A DNA stretch of 64,000 nucleotides from Alistipes sp. (GTDB lineage Bacteria > Bacteroidota > Bacteroidia > Bacteroidales > Rikenellaceae), in NCBI GenBank assembly GCA_020026375.1, contig JAHHQN010000003.1:1-64000 (forward strand), written 5' to 3'. How positions within the stretch are numbered: position 1 is the stretch's first letter; each line of letters opens with the position of its first letter. The position numbers were made by a program, and so were the translations under genes. Under the pieces are notes generated by a model, which had not been told where the DNA came from, made no database searches, and worked only from the letters and a program-made list of their open reading frames with translations. Below, piece after piece: positions 42,908 through 51,498 of the stretch.

Positions 42908-44062
42908 ATGCACTATTTTGATTTGTTTTTAGAGGCCTATGGCTGGGAAGGCATGGCACTTGCGGCCGTTCTTGTGCTGCTGCTTGCCGTCCAGCTCCAT
43001 TACTATATCTTTGTCTACGGAGCGATTCCCGACTACAAGAACAACAAACGCCGCCCCCTGCTGGAGAGCGAGCCTCCCGTGTCGATTATCGTGCCGCTCT
43101 TCTCGGAGGACTACACCTTTATCGAGGAGCGTCTGCCCCTGATTCTGGCGCAGAACTACCCCTCGTTCGAGATTATCGTGGTCTACGTGGGTCAGGACAA
43201 CGACTTCTACGAAGACGTGTCGACCATCAAGCAGAGCTTCCCCAATATCTTCGTCACGAAGATTCACCTCAATCCGCGCTTCCCCATTTCGCGCAAGATG
43301 GCGCTCAACGTGGGCATCAAGTCGGCGCACTACGAGCATCTGCTCTTCACCTCGACCGATGCCTACCCCCAGTCCGACAGCTGGTTGTCGCTTATGGCCA
43401 AGGGTTTCATGCGCGGCGACATCGTCATCGGCTACTGCGGTCTGGAGCAGGCTCCGGGCATGGGCGGCTACATGATGCGCGCCTGGCGCATGATGCACTC
43501 CGTCGACTGGCTGGCACGCGCCATACGCCGCCGTCCCTATCGCGGTATCCTCCACAATTTTGGCTTCACCAAGTCGCTCTATTTCGGGGTCAACGGCTTC
43601 GGCCACCTGAACATGAACATCGGCGAGGACGACCTGTTCATGCAGCAGATCATGACGCGTGACAATGTGAGCGTGGTGCTTTCGCCGCGCGCCTCGCTCT
43701 GCGAGAAACGCTGGGGCGGCATGAAGTGGTGGATCGACCGCCTGCGCTACTTCGGTTCGTCGTTCCGCTTCTTCCCCACCGATGTGAAGAACTACATCAT
43801 CTGGGAACTCTCCACAAGGGTGCTGTTCTACCTCTCGGTGCTGTGTGCGCTGGTGGTCATGCCGCTGGAAATCAAAATCTTCGCCCTGATCATGGCGGTC
43901 GTGCGTCTGACGCTGGTGCTGCTCAAGGTGAAGAAAATCGCGCGCCGTCTGGGCGAGGAGAAAATGGTGGGCCGCTATGTGTTCTACGACCTGCTGAGTC
44001 CGCTGTGGAGCCTGTTGGTGGGTGTGGTGCTGATGCGTAAAGACGAGAGGGTATGGAGGTAG
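42908..44062 (+). CDS. Membrane-bound family 2 glycosyltransferase
   Basis: A 384-residue GT-A glycosyltransferase anchored in the inner membrane. The N-terminal helix (MALAAVLVLLLAVQLHYYIF) precedes the catalytic domain: PPVSIIVPLFSEDYTFIEERL, FEIIVVYVGQDN, then LLFTSTDAYPQSDSWL (the DxD-like position is TDA) and FGHLNMNIGEDDLFMQQIM, whose EDD fits the catalytic base. Two or three helices close the protein (LFYLSVLCALVVMPLEIKIF). The sugar and acceptor are unknown; envelope polysaccharide is likely. Its 3' end overlaps the sigma factor gene by 10 bases. Confidence 0.88.
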   Translation: MHYFDLFLEAYGWEGMALAAVLVLLLAVQLHYYIFVYGAIPDYKNNKRRPLLESEPPVSIIVPLFSEDYTFIEERLPLILAQNYPSFEIIVVYVGQDNDFYEDVSTIKQSFPNIFVTKIHLNPRFPISRKMALNVGIKSAHYEHLLFTSTDAYPQSDSWLSLMAKGFMRGDIVIGYCGLEQAPGMGGYMMRAWRMMHSVDWLARAIRRRPYRGILHNFGFTKSLYFGVNGFGHLNMNIGEDDLFMQQIMTRDNVSVVLSPRASLCEKRWGGMKWWIDRLRYFGSSFRFFPTDVKNYIIWELSTRVLFYLSVLCALVVMPLEIKIFALIMAVVRLTLVLLKVKKIARRLGEEKMVGRYVFYDLLSPLWSLLVGVVLMRKDERVWR

Positions 44063-44622
44063 AAGACTATATCGTAGCCGAGGACCGTGTGCTGGTGCAA
44101 CTGGCGCTCAAGGGCGACGACACCGCCTTCGAGTACCTGTTCAACCGCTACCGCGACGCCATTCACTGCCTTTTCGTGCAGAAGATGGGCGGCGCGAACG
44201 ATGCCGACGACCTCCTGCAGGAGACCTTCATCAAGGTCTACATCAACCTCCACCGCTACAATGCGCTCTATACCTTCGGACAGTGGGTCTACACCATTGC
44301 GCGCAACACGTTCGTCGACTATGTGCGCCGCCGTCAGGACGACATCTCCATCGACGAACGCTTCACGGCCCCCGTGTCGCCGGCTCCCACCCCCGAGGAG
44401 AGCGTCATCAGCCTCCAGCAGCGCAAGCAGATAGAGAGCTATCTCAACCGCCTCTCGCCGCGCTACCGCCAGCTGATTCGCATGCGCTTCTTCGACGAGT
44501 ACTCCTACGACGAAATCGCCGAGAAACTCAACCTGCCGATGGGGACGGTCAAAACCCAGATTCACCGCGCACGCGAACAGATGTGTCAATTAATCAGCAG
44601 CGGGGAACCGTTGCTCAACTAA
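44053..44622 (+). CDS. ECF-type RNA polymerase sigma factor
   Basis: A 189-residue sigma-70 family factor with only regions 2 and 4. Region 2 (about 24-94) holds DADDLLQETFIKVYINLHRY and FGQWVYTIARNTFVDYVRRR. Region 4 (about 125-178) holds LSPRYRQLIRMRFFDEYSYD and the HTH YDEIAEKLNLPMGTVKTQIH. No anti-sigma factor gene adjoins it: it overlaps the glycosyltransferase gene by 10 bases upstream and is followed 6 bases later by rsmG. That placement suggests constitutive cotranscription with housekeeping genes, or control by an unlinked regulator. Targets are unknown. Confidence 0.93.
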   Translation: MEVEDYIVAEDRVLVQLALKGDDTAFEYLFNRYRDAIHCLFVQKMGGANDADDLLQETFIKVYINLHRYNALYTFGQWVYTIARNTFVDYVRRRQDDISIDERFTAPVSPAPTPEESVISLQQRKQIESYLNRLSPRYRQLIRMRFFDEYSYDEIAEKLNLPMGTVKTQIHRAREQMCQLISSGEPLLN

Positions 44623-44628
44623 CAGGAT

Positions 44629-45252
44629 ATGGAACTGATACTGAAATATTTTCCCGACCTTACGGAGGAACAGCGACGACAGTTCGAGTCGCTCTATCCG
44701 CTTTATGAAGATTGGAATTCGAAAATCAATGTCGTCTCGCGCAAGGATTTCGACCAGCTCTACCTGCGCCATGTGCTTCACTCGCTGGCCATTGCCCGTG
44801 TCTGCACCTTCGAGCCGGGCGCAAGGGTACTCGATGTGGGTTGCGGCGGCGGTTTTCCGTCGGTGCCGCTGGCGATTCTCTTTCCCGAGGTGCAGTTCAC
44901 CTCGATAGACTCCATACGCAAGAAAATCACCGTGGTGGAGGGTGTGGTCGAGGGTCTGGGGCTGAAGAACCTGACCCCCGTGTGCGGCCGTGCCGAATCG
45001 CTCAAGGAGAGGTTCGACTATGTGGTGTCGCGTGCCGTGACGGCCATGCCGCAGTTCCTGCCGTGGGTGTGGAACAAAATCGAGAAGGGACAGCACGGCT
45101 CGCTGCCCAACGGCATTCTCTACCTCAAGGGCGGCGACCTGGCCGAGGAGCTGGGCGAGACCGGCAAACGCTGGTATCTCTACGACATTCCCCGCTTCTT
45201 CGAGGAGGAGTTCTTCGAGACCAAGAAGGTGGTCTATACCCCCAAGAACTGA
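44629..45252 (+). CDS. rsmG: 16S rRNA (guanine(527)-N(7))-methyltransferase
   Basis: A 207-residue SAM-dependent methyltransferase that makes m7G527 in 16S rRNA. Signatures: FESLYPLYEDWNSKINVVSR near the N-terminus, LYLRHVLHSLAIAR, the SAM loop ARVLDVGCGGGFPSVPLAIL (residues 65-84), then FTSIDSIRKKITVVEGV and FDYVVSRAVTAMPQFLPWV. The length is normal. It starts 6 bases after the sigma factor gene and ends shortly before a strong terminator. Confidence 0.96.
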   Translation: MELILKYFPDLTEEQRRQFESLYPLYEDWNSKINVVSRKDFDQLYLRHVLHSLAIARVCTFEPGARVLDVGCGGGFPSVPLAILFPEVQFTSIDSIRKKITVVEGVVEGLGLKNLTPVCGRAESLKERFDYVVSRAVTAMPQFLPWVWNKIEKGQHGSLPNGILYLKGGDLAEELGETGKRWYLYDIPRFFEEEFFETKKVVYTPKN

Positions 45253-45272
45253 CGGACGGACGTCGGAAACCC

Positions 45273-45306
45273 AAAGCGTCACACCTTTCGAAAGGTGTGA
45301 CGCTTT
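45273..45306. terminator. Terminator after rsmG
   Basis: AAAGCGTCACACCTTT and AAAGGTGTGACGCTTT form a perfect 16-bp stem around CG, followed by AT-rich sequence. It separates rsmG from the convergent rlmN. Confidence 0.85.
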
Positions 45307-45410
45307 ATATTTATAATATAAGACCTCCGGCGGAGGTGCGGAAGACGGGGCATTGCCTTTGCCGTTTTGCCTTTGCAGTTTTCTATCCTTCCCCCCCCCT
45401 CGCGGCGGGA

Positions 45411-46448
45411 TTACTCCTCCTTTTGGCGGTTCTCCTCCCGGGTGCTGAGCAGACCGCAGGCGGCCTGTATGTCCTCACCGCGCGAGGCGCGTATGGTGGT
45501 CTGTATGCCTTTGGCCGTCAGCGAATCGCGGAAACGCAGCATGGCGCGCTCGTCGGGCGAGAAGTAGGGCGAGCCGGGAATCTTGTGGAAACGTATGAGG
45601 TTGATGCGGCACTTGATGCCGTTGAGCAGTCGCAGCAGCTCCTTGACATGGCGCGGCGAGTCGTTCATGCCGCTCATGACGATGTACTCGAACGACACGC
45701 GCCGCTGGTGGGTGAAGTCGTACTCGCGCAGGATATCGGCCACCTGGGCAATCGACCACGCCTTCTCGATGGGCATCACCTCCAGTCGCTCCTCGTGAAA
45801 GGGGTTGTGGAGACTCACGGCCAGATGCACCGATGTGGTGTCGAGGAAGTTGCGCAGCTGCGAGGCCACGCCGGCCGTCGACACGGTGATGCGTGTGGGC
45901 GACCAGCCGAATCCCCACTCCGAGGTGAGAATGTCGATGGCGCGTTTGACGTTGTCGAGGTTGTCGAGCGGCTCGCCCATGCCCATGAACACGATGTTGG
46001 TCAGCCGGTCACGCTCGGGCAGCGAGACAATCTGGTTGAGAATCTCGGCCGCCGACAGCGAGTGCTGGAGTCCCTGTCGTCCCGTGGCGCAGAACTTGCA
46101 GCCCATGCGGCAGCCGGCCTGCGACGACACACACAGTGTGGCGCGCTCGCCGTCGGGAATGTAGGCCGACTCGATGTACTGTCCCTCGTGGGTGCGGAAC
46201 AGATACTTCTTGGTGCCGTCCTTCGACTCCCACTCCCTGATGGGTGCGGAGAGTGCCTTGCCGAAGCGTTCGGCCAGCCGTTCGCGGTTCTTCTGCGAGA
46301 GGTCGCTCATGGCCATCGGGTCTTCGGTGTGACGGACATAGAGCCATCGGGCCAGCTGTCGGGCAGCGAACCGCGGCAGTGCCATTTCCTGACACACGAG
46401 TGCCAGCTCATCGGGATTTTTACCGTACAAGAACTCTTCGGAAACCAT
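45411..46448 (-). CDS. rlmN: Dual-specificity 23S rRNA/tRNA (adenine-C2)-methyltransferase
   Basis: A 345-residue radical SAM methylase that makes m2A2503 in 23S rRNA and m2A37 in some tRNAs. The cluster motif is CRMGCKFCATGRQGLQ, with THEGQYIESAYIPDG and TLCVSSQAG before it and NIVFMGMGEPLDNLDNV after it. The second-cysteine mechanism needs one Cys near the C-terminus, which is likely the Cys in IRASRGEDIQAACGLL. ISTVGV-like ITVSTAGVA and LAVSLHNPFHEERLEVMPI are also typical. A -7 box (reverse complement of 46480-46487) lies about 30 bases upstream. Confidence 0.96.
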   Translation of the reverse strand: MVSEEFLYGKNPDELALVCQEMALPRFAARQLARWLYVRHTEDPMAMSDLSQKNRERLAERFGKALSAPIREWESKDGTKKYLFRTHEGQYIESAYIPDGERATLCVSSQAGCRMGCKFCATGRQGLQHSLSAAEILNQIVSLPERDRLTNIVFMGMGEPLDNLDNVKRAIDILTSEWGFGWSPTRITVSTAGVASQLRNFLDTTSVHLAVSLHNPFHEERLEVMPIEKAWSIAQVADILREYDFTHQRRVSFEYIVMSGMNDSPRHVKELLRLLNGIKCRINLIRFHKIPGSPYFSPDERAMLRFRDSLTAKGIQTTIRASRGEDIQAACGLLSTREENRQKEE

Positions 46449-46540
46449 TATTTTGCGTGTTGAAACATTTTTTCGACCACAAAAGTAGGGAAAAAATGAA
46501 TATTTTTCCCTTTACGGGTGCATTTTTGAATTTTTATCTC

Positions 46541-46548
46541 TATATTTG
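46541..46548 (+). promoter_or_regulatory. -7 box ahead of tonB
   Basis: TATATTTG matches TANNTTTG in an AT-rich stretch about 80 bases before the tonB ATG. I found no TTTG at the preferred spacing. Confidence 0.45.
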
Positions 46549-46630
46549 TGGTGCTTACGAGCATTCTTATGCACGGAGGTTACCCCGTCATGGCATGCTA
46601 CTGACCTGAACAATTAAAAAATTAGAATAG

Positions 46631-47314
46631 ATGGAAATTAAAAAATCCCCTAAAGCAGACCTCCAGAATAAAAGAGGCCTCCTGCTTGAGATTGGCTTGA
46701 TCTTTTCGTTGCTTTGTGTGATTGGCGCATTTGCCTACACTCCCAAGGAGCATCGCATTGAGAAGATGCAGGACCAAGTCGTAGTCGTAGAAGAGGAAAT
46801 CACCGAGATTACCCGTCAGGACCAGAAGCCTCCCGAGCCTCCCAAGAAGGTAGAGGTGAAGGTGATTGCCGACATTCTTACCGCTGTGACCAACGAGACC
46901 AAGATTACCACCGAGGTCGATTTCGCCGAGTTCGACGAGGAGACCGAGATTATCCAGCAGGTTGAAGTAGAGGAGGAGGTTGTCGAGGACGACCAGCCCT
47001 TCCTGATTGCCGAGACCATGCCTTCGTTCCAGGGCGGTGACCTCAATACCTTCCGCAACTGGGTGCAGAGCAACGTCAAGTATCCTCAGATTGCACTCGA
47101 GAACGGTATCCAGGGTCGTGTGTTCCTGTCGTTCGTTATCGAGAAGGACGGCCGTCTGACCAACATTCAGGTGCTGAAGAGCCCCGACCGTTCACTCTCC
47201 GACGAGGCTACCCGCGTACTCCAGAAGTCGCCCAAGTGGTCTCCCGGTAAGCAGCGTAACCAGGTGGTACGTGTGAAGTACACCCTGCCCGTTGACTTCC
47301 GTGTGCAGAACTAA
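46631..47314 (+). CDS. tonB: Energy transducer TonB
   Basis: A 227-residue TonB: a short cytoplasmic N-terminus, one transmembrane helix (about 18-38: GLLLEIGLIFSLLCVIGAFA), an acidic and Pro-containing periplasmic spacer (EITRQDQKPPEPPKKVEV), and the C-terminal TonB domain (about 140-227: FRNWVQSNVKYPQIALENGI, GRVFLSFVIEKDGRLTNIQV, SPKWSPGKQRNQVVRVKYTL). It couples the ExbBD proton channel to TonB-dependent receptors such as the SusC protein encoded here. It is not linked to exbBD, which lies about 14 kb away. A terminator follows. Confidence 0.95.
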   Translation: MEIKKSPKADLQNKRGLLLEIGLIFSLLCVIGAFAYTPKEHRIEKMQDQVVVVEEEITEITRQDQKPPEPPKKVEVKVIADILTAVTNETKITTEVDFAEFDEETEIIQQVEVEEEVVEDDQPFLIAETMPSFQGGDLNTFRNWVQSNVKYPQIALENGIQGRVFLSFVIEKDGRLTNIQVLKSPDRSLSDEATRVLQKSPKWSPGKQRNQVVRVKYTLPVDFRVQN

Positions 47315-47405
47315 TCCTGCCGCCGACGGTGTTCTTTATTTCGGATAAAGAGCTTTGCAGATGGAGCCTCACCCGGGGTGGGGAGTGCCATCGGATATGA
47401 TATGA

Positions 47406-47440
47406 GGGTATCTTGCTTTCGGGCAGATACCCTTATTATT
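47406..47440 (+). terminator. tonB terminator
   Basis: GGGTATC and GATACCC with an inner TGC/GCA pair form a hairpin with a small bulge, followed by TTATTATT. It lies about 90 bases beyond the tonB stop. Confidence 0.6.
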
Positions 47441-47510
47441 GATAGGTCGTTCGCCCCTGATGCGGGCTGACGGCTGTCGTATTATAGGAAACTGTCTAAA
47501 CAACTGATAT

Positions 47511-48728
47511 TTGAAAAAGACAAAATCTAATGGCGAACCCACAGTGGTCGCTCCCGTAGAGCGCGAACGCGCCGTGCTGGTGGCCGTCGTGCGCGACAAC
47601 CAGGACCCCCGTCAGGCCAAGGAGTACCTCGACGAGCTGGAATTTCTGGCCGAGACCCTCGACATCGACACCGAGACCCGCTTCACCCAGCGTCTGCCCC
47701 AGCCCTCCTCGAAAATCTATGTGGGCCCCGGCAAGCTGGAGGAGATTTCGGTCTACTGCAAGGAGAACGAGATTGATGTGGCCATCTTCGACGACGAACT
47801 GTCGCCTGCCCAGACCCGCAACATCGAGAATGCCATGCCGTGCCGTATCCTCGACCGTACGCGTCTGATTCTCGACATCTTCATGTCGCGTGCGCAGACT
47901 GCCTACGCCAAGACCCAGGTGCAGCTGGCCAACTACGAGTACATGTTGCCGCGTCTGGCCGGTCTGTGGACCCACCTCGAGCGTCAGCGAGGCGGCACGG
48001 GAACCCGTGGCGGTGCCGGTGAGCGCGAGATTGAGACCGACCGCCGTATTATCCGCAACCGTATCTCGAAACTCAAGGAGGATTTGAAGAAAATCGACCG
48101 TCAGATGTCGGTGCAGCGTTCTAACCGCAGCTCGATGGTGTCGGTGGCACTGGTGGGCTACACCAATGTGGGCAAGTCGACACTCATGAACCTCATCTCG
48201 AAGAGCGAGGTCTTCGCCGAGAACAAACTCTTCGCCACCCTCGACACCACGGTGCGCAAGGTGGTGTTCGACAACCTGCCCTTCCTGCTGACCGACACCG
48301 TGGGCTTTATCCGCAAGCTGCCCACCGAGCTCATCGAGTCGTTCAAGTCGACGTTGGACGAGGTGCGCGAGGCCGACCTGCTGATTCACGTGGTCGACAT
48401 CTCCCACCCGCAGTTCGAGGACCAGATTGCCGTGGTGAAGCAGATTTTGCAGGACATCGGCGCGGGCGACAAACCCGTCTACCTGGTGTTCAACAAGGTC
48501 GACGCCTACACCTATGTAAAGAAGGACGACGACGACCTCACGCCCGCCACACGCGAGAACCTCTCGCTCGACGACCTGAAGAAGAGCTGGATGGCCAAGG
48601 GCGACACCCCCTGCATCTTCCTCTCGGCACGCGAGAAGACCAACATCGAGAAGTTCCGTTCGGACCTCTACGGCATGGTGCGCGAGATTCACGCCGGCCG
48701 CTATCCGTTCAACAACTTCCTCTATTAG
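47511..48728 (+). CDS. hflX: GTPase HflX
   Basis: A 405-residue ribosome-associated GTPase that splits stalled or hibernating ribosomes. The N-terminal HflX domain carries DPRQAKEYLDELEFLAETL and KIYVGPGKLEEISVYC, then the linker LPRLAGLWTHLERQRGGTGT and GEREIETDRRIIRNRI. The G domain has G1 GYTNVGKSTLMN (from about 209), G3 DTVGFIRKLP and G4 FNKVD. No in-frame ATG lies near the expected start, so the TTG at 47511 (reading KKTKSNGEP) is the most plausible initiation codon. That is a weak start, which may limit expression. Confidence 0.94.
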   Translation: MKKTKSNGEPTVVAPVERERAVLVAVVRDNQDPRQAKEYLDELEFLAETLDIDTETRFTQRLPQPSSKIYVGPGKLEEISVYCKENEIDVAIFDDELSPAQTRNIENAMPCRILDRTRLILDIFMSRAQTAYAKTQVQLANYEYMLPRLAGLWTHLERQRGGTGTRGGAGEREIETDRRIIRNRISKLKEDLKKIDRQMSVQRSNRSSMVSVALVGYTNVGKSTLMNLISKSEVFAENKLFATLDTTVRKVVFDNLPFLLTDTVGFIRKLPTELIESFKSTLDEVREADLLIHVVDISHPQFEDQIAVVKQILQDIGAGDKPVYLVFNKVDAYTYVKKDDDDLTPATRENLSLDDLKKSWMAKGDTPCIFLSAREKTNIEKFRSDLYGMVREIHAGRYPFNNFLY

Positions 48729-48755
48729 CAACTTAATTTACCACATATACCGACT

Positions 48756-49412
48756 ATGACTGTCAATATTTTGAACCGCGAAAAGACCGTTCTCAACAAG
48801 TTCATCGAGCAGATTCGCGACAAGCAGATTCAGAAGGATTCGATGCGTTTCCGCCGCAACATGGAGCGTATCGGCGAGGTGATGGCCTACGAGATATCGA
48901 AGACCCTCAATTACGAAGCCAAAATGGTGGAGACCCCTCTGGGCGAAGCCGTTGTGGAGTCGATCAGCGACACGGTGGTGGTGGCCACCATTCTGCGTGC
49001 CGGCCTGCCGTTCCACCAGGGATTCCTTAATTACTTCGACGATGCGCAGAACGCCTTTGTGTCGGCCTACCGCAAAAGCACCAAGGACGGCAAGTTCAAG
49101 GTCAAGGTCGAGTACATCTCGTGCGGCGAGCTGGAGGGCAAGACCCTTCTGCTGGTCGACCCCATGCTGGCCACCGGTTCGTCGCTGGTGCTGGCCTATG
49201 AGGCACTGTGCGAGCGCGGCGGCATGCCGGCCCACACCCATGTGGCGGCGGTCATCGCCAGCGAGCAGGGCGTGGAGTATGTGCAGAAGAACATGCCGCG
49301 CGAGACGACCACCGTGTGGGTGGCGGCCGTCGACGAGGAGCTGACATCGCGTTCCTACATCGTGCCGGGCATCGGCGACGCGGGCGATTTGGCCTACGGC
49401 GAGAAAATCTGA
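48756..49412 (+). CDS. upp: Uracil phosphoribosyltransferase
   Basis: A 218-residue salvage enzyme converting uracil and PRPP to UMP. The PRPP-binding loop is TLLLVDPMLATGSSLVLAYE (the DPMLATG signature), with ATILRAGLPFHQGFLNYF upstream and VAAVIASEQGVEYVQKNMP downstream. The C-terminal uracil-binding segment YIVPGIGDAGDLAYG is intact. The start codon follows hflX by 27 bases, so the two may be cotranscribed. Confidence 0.95.
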   Translation: MTVNILNREKTVLNKFIEQIRDKQIQKDSMRFRRNMERIGEVMAYEISKTLNYEAKMVETPLGEAVVESISDTVVVATILRAGLPFHQGFLNYFDDAQNAFVSAYRKSTKDGKFKVKVEYISCGELEGKTLLLVDPMLATGSSLVLAYEALCERGGMPAHTHVAAVIASEQGVEYVQKNMPRETTTVWVAAVDEELTSRSYIVPGIGDAGDLAYGEKI

Positions 49413-49422
49413 CAGATGACTA

Positions 49423-49461
49423 ACTCCCTCTTTCGGGGGTGGAACATACAAAAGAGGGAGT
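49423..49461 (+). terminator. Inverted repeat after upp, possible weak terminator
   Basis: ACTCCCTCTTT and AAAGAGGGAGT pair over 11 bases with a 17-base loop, but no T run follows directly. It may reduce read-through into the next gene. Confidence 0.35.
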
Positions 49462-49533
49462 GGGGGAATCGGCGGATTCCGGTCACTCCCTTGCTTTTTG
49501 CAGACCCTTGTGGTGTCTGTTTCGGTTTTTGCG

Positions 49534-49565
49534 TTTGAGTTTCAAGATAAATGTCGCACCTTTGC
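49534..49565 (+). promoter_or_regulatory. Promoter of the LTA-synthase-like gene
   Basis: TTTG at 49534-49537, 19 bases, then CACCTTTGC at 49557-49565. This fits the Bacteroidota consensus except for C in place of the first T of the -7 box. The ATG is at 49590. Confidence 0.62.
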
Positions 49566-49589
49566 GCATCTAAAATTTGAGAATGTGAT

Positions 49590-51425
49590 ATGAAAAAGAA
49601 ATTGGCTTTTCTGTTCTCCACGTTTCTGTTCACCACGCTGATGATGGCGGTGCAGAAACCCATCTTCCTGCTCTACTATGTCGACTCGTCGTCGGCCTGC
49701 TCGTGGCAGGAGCTGCTGGGAGTGGTCTGGCACGGTCTGTCGCTCGACCTCACGGTGGCCGGCTATGTCACCGCGCTGCCCGTGGTGGTGGTGCTGATGT
49801 CGCTGTGGGTCACCCTGTCGGGCAGCTTCATGCGCCGCTTCTTCATGACCTACTTCACCCTCGTGTCGGTGGTTGCGTCACTCATCTTCGCCGTCGACAT
49901 CGCCCTCTACGAACACTGGGGATTCAGAATCGACTCCACCATACTCATCTACCTCTCCGACCCCAAGGACGCCATGGCCAGTGTCGACTGGGGACTGGGC
50001 GTGCGCCAGACGCTCTTCTTTGCGGCGTGTGCCGTGATTATGTGCTACGGCTACCACCGCGTGCTGCGCTTCTTCACGGGCGAGAGCTATCCGTGGCGCA
50101 AGGCCCTGCCGTGGAGTGTGGCGGTGTTGCTGTTGGCCGGATTTGACTTTCTGGCCATACGCGGCGGTGTGGGTGCCTCGACGGCCAATGTGTCGAAGGT
50201 GTGCTTCAGCTCCAACCTCTTTCTCAACCATGCGGCCGTCAATCCCGTCTTCTCGTTCCTCTCGAGTCTGGGCAAGAGCGAGGACTACGGGGCGATGTAC
50301 CGCTTCTTCAGCGAGGAGGAGTGCGCCGCACGTTTCGATGCCATTCGCGGCAACCGTCCCGGAGCGGACGCCCCTTCGGAGCAACTGCTCACCACTTCGC
50401 GCCCCAATGTGGTGGTCATACTCCTCGAGAGTTTCGCACGCACGGTGATGGACGCAACGGCCGAGGGCAAGGCCGTGATGCCCCACATGCAGCGGCTCAA
50501 GGGCGAGGGGGTGTGGTTCGAGAACATGTTTGCCAACTCGTTCCGCACCGACCGCGGTGAGGTGGCCGTGCTGAGCGGTTTTCCGGCACAGACGCGCCAC
50601 TCCATCATGAAGATGGCCACCCGTTGCAGCTCGCTGCCCTCGGTGGCGCGCTCGCTGGCCGCTGCCGGCTATCGCACCTCGTTCACCTATGGCGGCGACC
50701 TGAACTTCACCAATCAGGCCTCCTACATGTACGCCACGGGCTGGCAGGAGCTGTTCTGGCAGAAGAATCTCTCGTTCGCCACACCGCCGGCCGACTGGGG
50801 CTACGACGACCGCGTGATGTGCGACTACTTTGCCGACCGCATCGTGGAGCTCGACCGCGAGGGCAAGCCCTTCCTGGCCGGTTTCCTCACCCTGTCGAGC
50901 CATGTGCCGTTCGATGTGCCGTACGACAAGTTCACCGACCGCGAGCTCAACGCCTTCGCCTTCTCCGACGAGTGTGTGGGTCAGATGATTGACCGCCTGA
51001 AGCAGACCGCGGCGTGGAAGAACCTGCTGGTGGTGCTGGTGGCCGACCACGGCTTCCCCTATCCCAAGACGCTGGCCTACAATGTGCCGCTGCGCCACCG
51101 TATCCCGATGATTTGGACGGGCGGTGCCGTGCGTGAGCCGCGTGTGGTGGAGACCTACGCCTCGCAGACCGACATCTGCGCCACACTGCTCTCGCAGATG
51201 GGACTGCCGCACGACGACTTCGATTACAGCAAGGACATCTTCTCACCCTCGCTGCCCAAGTTCGGCTACTATGCCTTCAACGACGGTTTCGGAGTGGTCG
51301 ACTCCACCGGCAGCGTCATCTGGGACGCCACGACGGGGCCTGCTCCCGACAGCACCGCACCGCAGCTGCTCGACGTGGGTAAAACCATGTTGCAGACCAC
51401 CTACACCGACATCTCGCGAAGATAA
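49590..51425 (+). CDS. LTA-synthase-like sulfatase-family membrane enzyme
   Basis: A 611-residue enzyme with about five N-terminal helices (residues 8-190), then a periplasmic alkaline-phosphatase/sulfatase-fold domain. Metal and catalytic sites are in VILLESFART (Glu ligand) and FANSFRTDRGEVAVLSGFP, where the Thr of RTDRG is the probable nucleophile. FTYGGDLNFTNQ, LSSHVPFD and LLVVLVADHGF (Asp-His ligands) follow. Family members transfer phosphoglycerol or phosphoethanolamine to lipids, glycans or lipid A. Gram-negative bacteria have no lipoteichoic acid, so the product here is more likely a head-group-modified envelope glycolipid (inference). Confidence 0.88.
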   Translation: MKKKLAFLFSTFLFTTLMMAVQKPIFLLYYVDSSSACSWQELLGVVWHGLSLDLTVAGYVTALPVVVVLMSLWVTLSGSFMRRFFMTYFTLVSVVASLIFAVDIALYEHWGFRIDSTILIYLSDPKDAMASVDWGLGVRQTLFFAACAVIMCYGYHRVLRFFTGESYPWRKALPWSVAVLLLAGFDFLAIRGGVGASTANVSKVCFSSNLFLNHAAVNPVFSFLSSLGKSEDYGAMYRFFSEEECAARFDAIRGNRPGADAPSEQLLTTSRPNVVVILLESFARTVMDATAEGKAVMPHMQRLKGEGVWFENMFANSFRTDRGEVAVLSGFPAQTRHSIMKMATRCSSLPSVARSLAAAGYRTSFTYGGDLNFTNQASYMYATGWQELFWQKNLSFATPPADWGYDDRVMCDYFADRIVELDREGKPFLAGFLTLSSHVPFDVPYDKFTDRELNAFAFSDECVGQMIDRLKQTAAWKNLLVVLVADHGFPYPKTLAYNVPLRHRIPMIWTGGAVREPRVVETYASQTDICATLLSQMGLPHDDFDYSKDIFSPSLPKFGYYAFNDGFGVVDSTGSVIWDATTGPAPDSTAPQLLDVGKTMLQTTYTDISRR

Positions 51426-51441
51426 TAATGCTCTTTAGGTA

Positions 51442-51473
51442 TTGTCGTTGTCGTGAGGCTTTGCTATATTTGC
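51442..51473 (+). promoter_or_regulatory. Promoter of the RIC/hemerythrin/LuxR gene
   Basis: TTG at 51442-51444, 20 bases, then TATATTTGC at 51465-51473, an exact -7 consensus. The ATG at 51499 follows a leader of about 20 bases. Confidence 0.7.
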
Positions 51474-51498
51474 CATTCGATTAAAATTCAGATAAGAT

